From: CBDFFW01 sp965246945
GTDB taxonomy: Bacteria; Pseudomonadota; Alphaproteobacteria; UBA11073
DNA length: 64,000 nt
NCBI GenBank assembly: GCA_965246945.1
Contig: CBDFFW010000001.1
Location: 1,426,001-1,490,000 of the forward strand
Reading direction: 5' to 3'
Below are positions 15,764 through 23,876 of this stretch, piece after piece (position 1 is the stretch's first letter; each line of letters starts with the position of its first letter). The notes beneath the pieces were generated by a model. The model ran no database searches. It had not been told where the DNA came from and worked only from the letters and a program-made list of their open reading frames with translations. The position numbers were made by a program, and so were the translations under genes.

Positions 15764-16131
15764 TTCGTTTCACTAACCGGCATTAATTGTATGCGGATCC
15801 GCTGTGCCTGTAGATCATAAATTAGCCAATAAGACGGCTTAGCACCAACTTGCACTTCCCAGATAATCCATTGCTGGCTGGCTTCCCAATGCTTAATCAC
15901 GGCCCCAGCGGGGAGCGGAATAGGCAGTTGCGGCCAGCTGGTACCCGCATTTTGCACTGTCGTACTTAGCGGCGGATTTTTTTGGAAGCCTTGCATTTGC
16001 TGCTGAACCTGCCACACCATCCATAAGATTAATCCCAAGGTGACAACCCCAAATATGACAATCCCGCCCACCACTTTGCCAAAGGATGGTCCGCCTGCGC
16101 TGCGCGCAACGATGGCTGGAAGCTGTGTCAT
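15760..16131 (-). CDS. DUF6476-like single-pass membrane protein
   Basis: The 123-residue product has one membrane helix near residues 20-43 (VVGGIVIFGVVTLGLILWMVW) and a small periplasmic domain with LPIPLPAGAVIKHWEAS, WIIWEVQVG and LIYDLQAQRIRIQLMPV. I recall the same arrangement, a small membrane protein divergent from an RluA-type pseudouridine synthase gene, in many alphaproteobacteria as DUF6476. Function is unknown. Its 5' end overlaps the start of rluD by about 20 bases, so the two divergent genes must share or interleave promoters. Confidence 0.72.
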   Translation of the reverse strand: MTQLPAIVARSAGGPSFGKVVGGIVIFGVVTLGLILWMVWQVQQQMQGFQKNPPLSTTVQNAGTSWPQLPIPLPAGAVIKHWEASQQWIIWEVQVGAKPSYWLIYDLQAQRIRIQLMPVSETN

Positions 16132-17044
16132 TTATATAAATACCATAAAACAACGTCTTGATCAGATCCGACCAGAGCACACTCCGCTCCTTTCGCGCAA
16201 TTATTTGCAACAATTAATTCGTAGTGGCCAGGTGATGGTTGCTGGGCAAATGGTGACAGATACAGCCTATAAACTGCAACCAGGCCAAAAAATTGCCATC
16301 ATTATCCCCCCTGCAGCTCCTAGTGAAGTACTGGCGCAGACCATCCCGCTGGATATTGTTTATGAGGATGCAGATCTGCTGGTCATCAATAAACCTGCGG
16401 GTTTGGTGGTGCATCCAGCGGTCGGCAACCGTGATATGACGATGGTCAATGCCCTGCTGGCCCATTGCGGCGACCAGCTTTCGGGTATTGGCGGCGTGCA
16501 GCGGCCTGGCATTGTCCACCGATTGGACAAGGAAACCAGCGGGTTGATGGTGGTGGCCAAAAACGATGCCGCGCATCAGGGATTAAGCGCCCAATTGGCC
16601 GATCGCAGCCTGTCCCGCGTCTATCATGCACTGGTTTGGGGCGTGCCCCATCCACTGCACGGCACGATTGATGCGCCAATTGGCCGCAGCCCACGTAACC
16701 GGCAGAAAATGGCCGTGGTCGCCAACGGCCGTGCGGCACGTACGAATTATAAAGTATTAAAATTGTTGGCTGGCGGCGCGGCCAGCCTGGTCGAATGCAA
16801 ACTGCAAACCGGCCGCACCCACCAAATCCGCGTACATCTGCAACATTTAGGCTATCCGTTGATTGGCGATCCCACTTATGGCCGCCGTAAGCCGGTAATT
16901 TATCCAGATCATTTAACTGAATTTTGGCAGTTTCCCCGCCAAGCCCTGCACGCCAAGGAAATCGCCTTTATCCATCCCCACACTAATGAAACCAGGCATT
17001 TCAACAGCGAATTACCAGCAGATTTGCTATTATTACTTATTTAA
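16112..17044 (+). CDS. rluD: RluD/RluA family 23S rRNA pseudouridine synthase
   Basis: The frame is open from 16040, but its first 24 codons are antisense to the neighbouring membrane gene; the ATG at 16112 gives the normal family N-terminus. The 310-residue product has an S4 RNA-binding domain (QRLDQIRPEHTP, NYLQQLIRSGQVMVAG) and a catalytic domain with IVYEDADLLVINKPAGLVVHP, RPGIVHRLDKETSGLMVVAK (catalytic Asp in HRLDK), and KLQTGRTHQIRVHLQHLGYPLIGDPTYG. It converts uridines in 23S rRNA to pseudouridine. E. coli RluD and RluC share this layout; the S4 domain and the C-terminal HQIRVH block favour RluD. Confidence 0.88.
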   Translation: MAGSCVIYINTIKQRLDQIRPEHTPLLSRNYLQQLIRSGQVMVAGQMVTDTAYKLQPGQKIAIIIPPAAPSEVLAQTIPLDIVYEDADLLVINKPAGLVVHPAVGNRDMTMVNALLAHCGDQLSGIGGVQRPGIVHRLDKETSGLMVVAKNDAAHQGLSAQLADRSLSRVYHALVWGVPHPLHGTIDAPIGRSPRNRQKMAVVANGRAARTNYKVLKLLAGGAASLVECKLQTGRTHQIRVHLQHLGYPLIGDPTYGRRKPVIYPDHLTEFWQFPRQALHAKEIAFIHPHTNETRHFNSELPADLLLLLI

Positions 17045-17093
17045 ATATTGCAAATAATTGACTTAAAATTTGTTTACTAATATTTTCTGTAAA

Positions 17094-17684
17094 ATGAGAT
17101 TACGCCAAGCTATTTTTGCCAGTACTGCCACTTTTATTATTGGACTTACACTGCAGCCAAACTCAGTCCAAGCGCAAACTGCACCTGCTAAACCAATAAT
17201 CTCAATCCAAAATACTAAATTAGCACCTCAAAGCATGCAACGGCCAGTTACCGATTTTTCACCAGAAAAAGTAGCAGCAGAATTTAACCAAACTTATTTA
17301 GAATACCTTCAATGGTTGCCAACCGCTGACCTGAAATACCGACCAGCCATTATGAAAATTGAAGAAAAAACGGATGGTAACACGTATATTTTTTGGGGTA
17401 GTGAAGTTTATCATTATAAAAATAATAGCGATAACTCATTGAATTTTTTTGATGCGAGCAATCATTTTATAACTGCTAAAACGATGTTAGCAGCTGCCCA
17501 GTATGTAGGCGTACCAGTTAACCCTAACGCTTTTGACACTGATCATGAAGTTAAACGGTTTGCCCATGAAAACGGTGGTGTAAACGATGTGGCTTGGGAC
17601 ATGGCAGCTGCCGATATTTTAGCCAGATTGCAAACCGCCACCAAAAATGAACCCGCAATATACCGATCCAATCGCCGCCAATAA
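17094..17684 (+). CDS. Exported hypothetical protein (possible N-terminal part of a split gene)
   Basis: I start at the ATG at 17094 (the frame extends back to a TTG at 17070). The product begins with a signal peptide, MRLRQAIFASTATFIIGLTL to about residue 28, and contains AAEFNQTYLEYLQWLPTADL, IFWGSEVYHYKN and AADILARLQTATK. The last 11 codons are probably out of frame: after ACC-AAA the next gene's frame reads on naturally (...QTATK-MNPQYTDPIAANN...). Removing one A of the AAAAA run at 17643-17647 would join both frames into one exported protein of about 490 residues. No family is recognised. Confidence 0.6.
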   Translation: MRLRQAIFASTATFIIGLTLQPNSVQAQTAPAKPIISIQNTKLAPQSMQRPVTDFSPEKVAAEFNQTYLEYLQWLPTADLKYRPAIMKIEEKTDGNTYIFWGSEVYHYKNNSDNSLNFFDASNHFITAKTMLAAAQYVGVPVNPNAFDTDHEVKRFAHENGGVNDVAWDMAAADILARLQTATKNEPAIYRSNRRQ

Positions 17685-18546
17685 TGCCAGTCAGCAAGCA
17701 CTTTGTGCCGCTTTGGCTGAATTTAATGTAAAATTACTGGCCGCCCAGCAAGCTAAAAAAATCAAGCCTGAAGAAAGGTTAGATTTTTTCGAAAAAATCT
17801 CATCTTTCATAACCAAACTATCTGATTTTCGGGGCACAATAGAAAGTACTGAAAAAGATTATCCTATTTTCCATAGTATCCCAGCGCGCAATAAACACAC
17901 AGACGCACAAACTATACAGATCGCTTTTAATGTAACCTATCGTGGTAATATCAATTTTATTGGTTGGAACCAGCGCGTCACCGCTTTAACCAACCCAACT
18001 TATCAAGATGTTGCGATCTTGGTAAAGCAGCTCAATCATGATGAAGAAAAGCCTATCCAGCTAACGGTTAGCAAAAAATTACAACATCCTGCGGATCAAA
18101 ATAAACTTACTTTTTTCACTAAAACGGAAAGAAAGGATTGGGATAATCCGCACCCTACCAATCCAATAAATTTAGGAAGGGCCATCTCGGCCTTATGGCT
18201 GTTTACCGCTTATCGAATTCCAGAATTCGAAAGCTTTGCCAGACGGCCTTTAAAAACGGTTGTTGAACTAAAAGCTTTTTTAAATGGCACAGAAACATAC
18301 CAATATGGCGCGGCCACTAAAAATTTAATTCGGGATGGCTATGTGCCTAAAACCGGCGATGACGAAATTACCTATCATATCGCTGGCACAACAACGGCTA
18401 GCAATGCTTTTACCTGGGCGGATAATTGGAATACGTTTTTAACTTCTTACCAAACCGCTGCTAAAAAATATGGTTTGACCTCCAACCAAAAAAACGCCAA
18501 CGCCAGGCGAAATGCTAACGCCCTAACCCCTATGCGCCCGCAGTAG
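17647..18546 (+). CDS. Hypothetical protein (possible C-terminal part of a split gene)
   Basis: This 299-residue frame overlaps the upstream gene by 38 bases in the next reading frame, has no ribosome site or signal peptide of its own, and continues the helical, hydrophilic character of its neighbour (QQALCAALAEFNVKLLAAQ, ERLDFFEKISSFI, GRAISALWLFTAYRIPEF). I recognise no domain. It is either a translationally coupled gene or the second part of one exported protein broken at the A5 run at 17643-17647. Its 3' end overlaps the convergent motB gene by 24 bases. Confidence 0.6.
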   Translation: MNPQYTDPIAANNASQQALCAALAEFNVKLLAAQQAKKIKPEERLDFFEKISSFITKLSDFRGTIESTEKDYPIFHSIPARNKHTDAQTIQIAFNVTYRGNINFIGWNQRVTALTNPTYQDVAILVKQLNHDEEKPIQLTVSKKLQHPADQNKLTFFTKTERKDWDNPHPTNPINLGRAISALWLFTAYRIPEFESFARRPLKTVVELKAFLNGTETYQYGAATKNLIRDGYVPKTGDDEITYHIAGTTTASNAFTWADNWNTFLTSYQTAAKKYGLTSNQKNANARRNANALTPMRPQ

Positions 18547-19545
18547 TATCAAACTAATTCGCCGGTTCTGTGCGTCATTTGGTTTTTCCGGTAACAGTGG
18601 TTCTTGATCGGCGCGGCCCACTACAGTGGCAATTCTTGAAGCTGGCAAACCCAATTCGCTAATCGCGCGGCGGGAGGCGTTGGCGCGTTCGGATGATAGA
18701 TCCCAGTTATCTTTGCCCATGCCTTTAAATTGCACCGCATCCGTATGCCCGCGGATTGAAATTTTGTTCGGCATATTTTTGACCACTTTGGTCACCAGTG
18801 TTAAAATCTGGCGCATTTTGGGGCTCATCAAACTGCCGCCGCTGGCAAACATCGGTTCGCCATCCTGATCGATAATTTGGATGCGCAGCCCTTCGGGTGT
18901 TTCATCAACGATTAAATGTTTGTCCAACCCCTTTAATTCCGGATCGGATTGAATGGCTTGAATGATATCTTTCTTGGCCTCTTCAAATTGCTGGACTTCG
19001 CGCTTCGCAAGTTCTTTTTCTAGTTCCTGATCTTTCGATTTGGCTAAATCCGGTTTGGCTTTATCAGCAGCGTTGGGATCGGCACCGGCCGATTGATCCG
19101 GTGTGCCGCTGCCATCCTCGCTGCCTGGGGGCGCAGTATCGGACGGGTCCTGCGGCAATGAATTGGCTTTGTTTTCTAATTCAAACTCTTGTCCTTTCGG
19201 TGCACTTTGTTCCTGGCCAGCCACACCTGGGTCCATCGATTTCACAGCTTTGGGCATGCTGTCGGAAATTTTAGCGGCATCATCCGGCGATGGGCTTTTA
19301 CCGCCCAACACCCCGCCCGAGCCGCTGGTGGATTTAGAGACGGCGATAGGATCAAAATATTCGGCGATGCCTTTGCGCTGCTGTTCATTGGTCGCGCCGA
19401 GCAGCCACATTAGTAAGAAAAACGCCATCATCGCGGTCACAAAATCGGCATACGCCACTTTCCACGCACCGCCGTGATGGCCATGCCCGCCTTTTTTGAT
19501 CTTCTTGATGATGATCGGCCTTTTATCGCCGCTGGATTCGGCCAT
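18523..19545 (-). CDS. motB: Flagellar motor stator protein MotB
   Basis: The 340-residue protein has the MotB layout: a basic N-terminus (KRPIIIKKIKKGG), one membrane helix with the proton-binding Asp in YADFVTAMMAFFLLMWLLGA, a long Pro/Asp/Lys-rich linker (residues about 60-170) and a C-terminal OmpA-like peptidoglycan-binding domain with ISIRGHTDAVQF, WDLSSERANASRRAI and NRRISLILL. It anchors the stator that powers flagellar rotation. No motA is adjacent. It is divergent from atpI with only 22 bases between the starts. Confidence 0.93.
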   Translation of the reverse strand: MAESSGDKRPIIIKKIKKGGHGHHGGAWKVAYADFVTAMMAFFLLMWLLGATNEQQRKGIAEYFDPIAVSKSTSGSGGVLGGKSPSPDDAAKISDSMPKAVKSMDPGVAGQEQSAPKGQEFELENKANSLPQDPSDTAPPGSEDGSGTPDQSAGADPNAADKAKPDLAKSKDQELEKELAKREVQQFEEAKKDIIQAIQSDPELKGLDKHLIVDETPEGLRIQIIDQDGEPMFASGGSLMSPKMRQILTLVTKVVKNMPNKISIRGHTDAVQFKGMGKDNWDLSSERANASRRAISELGLPASRIATVVGRADQEPLLPEKPNDAQNRRISLILLRAHRG

Positions 19546-19567
19546 GCCGCTATGTTATGCCTAACGC

Positions 19568-19816
19568 ATGGAACCGGCAAGTGATCAAAAAGATAATGCA
19601 GCAACGGATAATCAAATGGCACAGGCCGGTGTGGCTTACAAACTGGGCTTTGATTTACTGGCTGCGTTAATTGTCGGCGGCGGTGTGGGCTTCGCCATTG
19701 ATAAATGGCTCGGCAGCCTGCCCTGGGGCATGCTGATTGGCCTGGGCTTGGGCATTGTCGCGGGCATGCGGCAATTGATTGTATTTGCCAAAGCACAATC
19801 GCACGAAAAATTTTGA
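19568..19816 (+). CDS. atpI: ATP synthase protein I (AtpI/AtpZ-like)
   Basis: The 82-residue product has two membrane helices (LGFDLLAALIVGGGVGFAID and GMLIGLGLGIVAGMRQLIVF) separated by KWLGSLPWG, the family pattern of AtpI, an assembly helper for the c-ring of F-type ATP synthase. It lies upstream of the F0 genes, but a frameshifted gene on the opposite strand (19818-20268) separates it from atpB by about 620 bases. It is divergent from motB. Confidence 0.86.
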   Translation: MEPASDQKDNAATDNQMAQAGVAYKLGFDLLAALIVGGGVGFAIDKWLGSLPWGMLIGLGLGIVAGMRQLIVFAKAQSHEKF

Positions 19817-19817
19817 A

Positions 19818-20268
19818 TTAACCAGCAACAGCGACTGGTGCGCCATCCGGACGTGCAGGTGCTGGTGTAATAGTTACCCCCTTTAAAGCATTAAAAAAGA
19901 CAATTAACTGATGAGCGCGAAAAATCGCGGCACTTATTTTTCCATCTTTTTCTAAAACCTTTAACGCAGTTTTTGTGATGACCTGCCCAACATCAAAACT
20001 GATATTGGCGACAGTCTGGGTTGCTGTTTTGCCAATGCCAATAGCATCCAAAGCTGCTTGTTGCATAGCCGGATCACGATCTGGTATTTGCGCAAAACGG
20101 ATGATATCCCGTCCGTATACGTGAAATGTATTCAAATTAGCCGCCGCCAAATGCCCATCGATGAATGTTCTTAAAAAACGCTCTTTATCATCCAAAGTTA
20201 AACTTGGCGTTTTATCTAATTCTAAAAAAAAATGTATCAGGTACTAATGGCCCATTAAATTTACCCAT
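19818..20268 (-). CDS. Hypothetical protein with an apparent frameshift at an A9 run
   Basis: The clear frame runs from 20195 to a stop at 19818 but begins with TTG and no ribosome site. Upstream, an ATG at 20268 opens MGKFNGPLVPDT and then meets nine T on this strand (plus-strand A9 at 20224-20232). With eight, it would read FFLELDKTPSLTLDDKERFL directly into the downstream frame, giving one protein of about 149 residues. That continuity argues for one gene with a one-base insertion or a slippage site. The body (LAAANLNTFHVYGRDIIRF, GIGKTATQTVANISFDVGQVI) has no recognised domain. It lies on the opposite strand inside the atpI-atpB gap. Confidence 0.58.
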
Positions 20269-20439
20269 AGATTAGATTATCATGTGTAAATACTTGCAAC
20301 AATACAGGTCACAAAAACTTCACACTGTATTTGCGCGTGTTAGCGAGGCATAAGATAAGATATTTTAGGTATTCTATCAATTTCAGTAATTAAAATTCTT
20401 GAGCATTGGCCACGGATTTTCTAAAGATGACGCAGAGCC

Positions 20440-21213
20440 ATGGCTAACCCACTCGAACAATTTGTGATCAAACCGCTCGTGCCATTGCATATGGCCGGCT
20501 TGGATCTGTCATTAACCAATTCCGGTTTGTTTATGACCTTAACCACGCTGACCATCGGTTTGCTGATGTGGCTCGGCCTGCGCCGTCCCGCGCTTGTGCC
20601 TGGCCGTGCACAAAATTTCGTGGAATTGGTGCATGATCAGCTAAAAGGCTTGGTGGGCACAGTGGCAGGTGAGCGCGCTTTGCCGTTCTTCCCATTCGTC
20701 TTTGCGCTGTTTTTATTCATTATCATCGGCAATTTCTGGGGCATGATGCCTTACAGTTTTGCCTTTACCAGTCACCTCAGCATCACCTTTGCCTTAGCGA
20801 TTGCGATATTTTTCACGGTAATTCTGGTTGGTTTGATTAAGCACGGCCCCCGTTTTTTGACACTGTTTCTGCCACATGGCACGCCGTGGTGGATGGCACC
20901 GCTGATTATTATGATTGAAGTGATTTCATTTTGCGCGCGGCCAGTTAGTTTATCTTTGCGGTTATTCGTGAATATGATGGCCGGGCATATGGTGCTGAAA
21001 ATCTTCGCGCTTTTAATTACGATGTTACTGGGGGCCGGCGGCGCGTTGATCGCGGTTGGCATTTTCCCGTTCTTACTTTCGATGGCGCTCAGCGCCTTTG
21101 AATTCCTCGTCTGCTTGATTCAAGCGTTAATCTTTACGATTTTCACTTGCATCTATCTGCATGATGCGATTTATCTGCATGGCGACGGACACATTAACGA
21201 GCACGATCACTAG
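20440..21213 (+). CDS. atpB: F0F1 ATP synthase subunit a
   Basis: This 257-residue integral membrane protein is subunit a, the proton half-channel of the F0 rotor. It has the N-terminal NPLEQFVIKPLVPLHMAGLDLSLTN, five to six helices, GNFWGMMPY, and the essential helix block FCARPVSLSLRLFVNMMAGHM, in which S-L-R-L-F-V-N-M carries the key Arg. The C-terminal FEFLVCLIQALIFTIFTCIYLHDAI is typical. The F0 genes atpB-E-F'-F follow each other closely on the same strand. Confidence 0.96.
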   Translation: MANPLEQFVIKPLVPLHMAGLDLSLTNSGLFMTLTTLTIGLLMWLGLRRPALVPGRAQNFVELVHDQLKGLVGTVAGERALPFFPFVFALFLFIIIGNFWGMMPYSFAFTSHLSITFALAIAIFFTVILVGLIKHGPRFLTLFLPHGTPWWMAPLIIMIEVISFCARPVSLSLRLFVNMMAGHMVLKIFALLITMLLGAGGALIAVGIFPFLLSMALSAFEFLVCLIQALIFTIFTCIYLHDAIYLHGDGHINEHDH

Positions 21214-21232
21214 ACGTTTTAGGAGCAATAAA

Positions 21233-21457
21233 ATGGAACAAATCGATATGAAAACCCTGGCAATTGCCTTGACCATGCTGCCATTGGCTGGTTCAGCGAT
21301 CGGCCTTGGCCTAATCGGCGCCAGCTGGTTGCAGGGCGTAAGCCGCAATCCGGGCGCGTCTGACAAAATGTTCTTACCCGGTATGATTGCCGCTGGTATG
21401 ACCGAATTGACTGCGCTTTTGGCGTTCGTGGTTGCCATGATCTTGAAGTTCACCTAG
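21233..21457 (+). CDS. atpE: F0F1 ATP synthase subunit c
   Basis: The ATG at 21233 follows TAGGAG by 7 bases. The 74-residue hairpin protein has helix 1 with GSAIGLGLIGASWLQGVSRNPG, the polar loop S-R-N-P and helix 2 with GMIAAGMTELTALLAFVVAMIL. The proton-carrying acid is the Glu in AAGMTELTAL. This is the c-ring subunit. It follows atpB by 20 bases. Confidence 0.96.
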   Translation: MEQIDMKTLAIALTMLPLAGSAIGLGLIGASWLQGVSRNPGASDKMFLPGMIAAGMTELTALLAFVVAMILKFT

Positions 21458-21468
21458 GAAGCGGTTCA

Positions 21469-22107
21469 TTGGAGCAACGAGCACGCATCATGCGGCGAAT
21501 ACTCTCTTTAACCCTGCTGGGTTTATACTGTGCTATGCCAGTTTGGGCGGCCGAAGCAATTGCTGAGGGCCATAAAGCTGGCTTGCCGCAACTAGACCCA
21601 GCGCCGGTGGCTGGCCAGTTATTTTGGCTGGTGATCAATTTCATTTTGGTTTGGCAAATTCTGGCCCGTTTTGCGGTGCCTGCATTAAGTAAAATTCAAA
21701 AAAATCGTGCCAACCATTTTGATAAATTAGCCGAACAAGCACAGAATTTGAGCCGGCAAGCCCAGCGCAATCGCAGTGATGCTTTGGCGATGACCGATCA
21801 AGCACATAAAGAAGCGCATGATTTATTGGCCAAAATTGCTAATAATTTAAACGCTGAAGCCAATCGCCGTAATCACATGCTAGAAGAAAGCATTGAGGAA
21901 CGGATTGAGGATTCGATGGCGCGCATTAATGCCGCCCGCCAACATGCACAAGAATCTTTGGTCGACAGCAGCGCCTTGCTGGTGCCAGCAATTCTACAAA
22001 AAGTAACTGGGCAAAATATTGTGGTGCCCGATTTAGCCAGTAAAGCACGCAATTTAATGGGGATGCTGTCACCAGATGAAAATCGTCTGCGCCGTGCGAG
22101 CTCTTAA
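21469..22107 (+). CDS. atpF': F0F1 ATP synthase subunit b'
   Basis: The duplicated b-type stalk subunit of alphaproteobacteria. The frame opens at a TTG (21469) with AGGAAG 7 bases upstream; an ATG 21 bases later (21490) gives MRRILSLTLLGLYCAMPVWA, a signal-like leader. The body holds one membrane helix (AGQLFWLVINFILVWQILARFAVPAL) and a long charged helix (KIQKNRANHFDKLAEQAQN...) for the peripheral stalk. It precedes atpF and both would pair in the stalk. Confidence 0.88.
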   Translation: MEQRARIMRRILSLTLLGLYCAMPVWAAEAIAEGHKAGLPQLDPAPVAGQLFWLVINFILVWQILARFAVPALSKIQKNRANHFDKLAEQAQNLSRQAQRNRSDALAMTDQAHKEAHDLLAKIANNLNAEANRRNHMLEESIEERIEDSMARINAARQHAQESLVDSSALLVPAILQKVTGQNIVVPDLASKARNLMGMLSPDENRLRRASS

Positions 22108-22124
22108 TTATAGGTCTAACTCTC

Positions 22125-22628
22125 ATGCATGAAACCGTATCATTTTGGATGGAGCCCGAATTCTGGGTGGCCGCCAGCACTATTCTATTGATTGTCTTGG
22201 CCTGGCGGCCCATGGGCAAAATCATTGCCGGATCTTTGGATCAACGGGCCAAAATCATTAAAGTGCAATTAACCGAAGCGGAAGCAGCTTTGGCGGCTGC
22301 CCAGGCCAAACTCGGCGAATTGGCGGAAGCCCAGGAACGCGCTGCCGCCGTTGCCGCCCAGATTATGGAGCAGGCCGAGCGGGATGCCGAAGCCTTGCGC
22401 ATGCGCGGTGCCGAAGAATTAGAACACGCGCTGGCCGCCCGCGAAAAGCATGCGATGGATAAAATCATGCAGGCCGAAACCGCGGCAGTGCATGAAATTC
22501 GTGAAATGGCCGTAACTTTGGCGACCACCATTGCCAAAATGACTTTGCGTGAACATATGCATGACCAGCAAATGGATGCAGTGATTACGGATACACTGCA
22601 AAATTTAAGCAAGCGCCAACTGCATTAG
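22125..22628 (+). CDS. atpF: F0F1 ATP synthase subunit b
   Basis: The 167-residue protein has an N-terminal membrane helix (EFWVAASTILLIVLAWRPM) and an Ala/Glu-rich coiled-coil helix (TEAEAALAAAQAKLGELAEAQERAAAVAAQIMEQAERDAEA). This is subunit b, which forms the peripheral stalk with b' and links F0 to the delta subunit. It is the last F0 gene here; the F1 genes are about 21 kb away. Confidence 0.93.
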   Translation: MHETVSFWMEPEFWVAASTILLIVLAWRPMGKIIAGSLDQRAKIIKVQLTEAEAALAAAQAKLGELAEAQERAAAVAAQIMEQAERDAEALRMRGAEELEHALAAREKHAMDKIMQAETAAVHEIREMAVTLATTIAKMTLREHMHDQQMDAVITDTLQNLSKRQLH

Positions 22629-22661
22629 TGATTGTATTGCGGTTAAAGAATTAATTTAACT

Positions 22662-23291
22662 TTGCGCCGCAAGCTTTACCCTGCCCCCACACAACTATCA
22701 CGTGCTTATGATGGGTTGCGGGTTGGTCTGTTTGGCGGCTCGTTTAATCCGGCGCATGCTGGGCACCGGCAACTGGCGGATGTGGCACTGAACCGATTGG
22801 ATTTAGATGTTATTTGGTGGCTGGTCACGCCGCAAAGCCCTTTAAAATCGGCTGATGATGTGGCGGCTCTATCGCGCCGTGTAAAATCAGCTAAAGCATT
22901 AGCAGACCATCCCCGCATGGTGGTGACGATCATTGAACAGGATTTGGGCACGCGTTATACCCATGCGACCTTGGCCAAACTGCAAAAATGGTTTCCTCAT
23001 ACTGAATTCGTCTGGCTGATGGGTGCCGATAACTGGCGGCAGTTTTATAAATGGCAGAATTGGCGGAAAATCGCGGCCAGTATACCCATCGTGATTATGG
23101 CCCGTGCACCCTATGCGGTGCGCGGTTTGTCTGGCTTTGCCGCGCGCACCTTGCGCCGCCACCGGTACAGCAAACAGGTCAGAAAAATGGCTGCGCCTGC
23201 ATGGCGTTATATCCAAATGCCATATAACCCGTTATCATCCACCCAAATCCGCCGCGAAACCAACTGGCTCCAAGAACATGACGAAAATTGA
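22662..23291 (+). CDS. nadD: Nicotinate-nucleotide adenylyltransferase
   Basis: This 209-residue enzyme makes deamido-NAD from nicotinate mononucleotide and ATP. It shows the nucleotidyltransferase motif GLFGGSFNPAHAGHRQLA, W-W-L-V-T-P-Q-S-P-L-K, VWLMGADNWRQFYKW and the C-terminal NPLSSTQIRRE (ISST/SSTxxR motif). Translation starts at a TTG at 22662; no upstream ATG keeps the frame. The stop overlaps the rsfS start by 14 bases, a common nadD-rsfS pairing. Confidence 0.94.
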   Translation: MRRKLYPAPTQLSRAYDGLRVGLFGGSFNPAHAGHRQLADVALNRLDLDVIWWLVTPQSPLKSADDVAALSRRVKSAKALADHPRMVVTIIEQDLGTRYTHATLAKLQKWFPHTEFVWLMGADNWRQFYKWQNWRKIAASIPIVIMARAPYAVRGLSGFAARTLRRHRYSKQVRKMAAPAWRYIQMPYNPLSSTQIRRETNWLQEHDEN

Positions 23292-23868
23292 AACCCCGAA
23301 AAAAACTTCATCTAAAAAAGCGGCAGCTCTCAAAACAGCCACAAAAAGCGCTGTTAAAACTGGTGTCAAATCGACCAGCAAGGTAGCAGCAAAAGAAGCT
23401 GTTAAAAAGGTGGCCACAAAAGCCGCACCGCCACCCGTTATTAAGATACCAGCAAAAAAGGCCGCTACCAAAGCACCGGTAAAAGCGTCAACGCGCAAAA
23501 CCGGTAAAACCAATGCCTCCGCGTCATCCGAAGCATTTGTTGAGGCGCAGTTAAAACTGATTACCGCCACTTTGGAGGATAACAAAGCCGAAGACATGTT
23601 GGTGATCGATCTGCGCGGCCGGTCAGCGCTTGCCGATTATTTTGTGGTCGCCTCCGGCCGCTCAAGCCGTCAGGTTGGCGCGCTTGGTGATTATATCGAT
23701 AAAGCCTTAGCGGAAGCGGGCCAGACCTTGAAGCGCCGTGAAGGCGTACCCGCTAATGACTGGGTGTTGCTTGATACCGGCGATATTATCGTGCATCTAT
23801 TCCGTCCGGAAGTGCGCGAATATTATCAGCTGGAAAAATTATGGTCGCCCGACCAGCGCAAGGATTAA
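23278..23868 (+). CDS. rsfS: Ribosome silencing factor RsfS with a long Lys/Ala-rich N-terminal tail
   Basis: The start is set at the ATG at 23278 inside the nadD end; the frame is open further back but antisense-like there. Residues 1-80 are a lysine/alanine/threonine tail (KKTSSKKAAALKTATKSAVKTG, AAKEAVKKVATKAAPP) that looks like a histone H1 tail. Residues about 85-196 are the RsfS core: EAQLKLITATLEDNKAEDMLVIDLRGRSALADYFVVASGRSSRQVGAL, PANDWVLLDTGDIIVHLF and REYYQLEKLW. RsfS binds ribosomal protein L14 and blocks subunit joining in starvation. The usual length is 105-130 residues, so the tail is the unusual part. Confidence 0.9.
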   Translation: MTKIETPKKTSSKKAAALKTATKSAVKTGVKSTSKVAAKEAVKKVATKAAPPPVIKIPAKKAATKAPVKASTRKTGKTNASASSEAFVEAQLKLITATLEDNKAEDMLVIDLRGRSALADYFVVASGRSSRQVGALGDYIDKALAEAGQTLKRREGVPANDWVLLDTGDIIVHLFRPEVREYYQLEKLWSPDQRKD

Positions 23869-23876
23869 ATTAAAGC

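Noticed and set aside
16040..16111. Extended N-terminus of RluD
   Set aside because: These codons are antisense to the start of the neighbouring membrane gene and do not resemble RluD; the ATG at 16112 gives a normal N-terminus.
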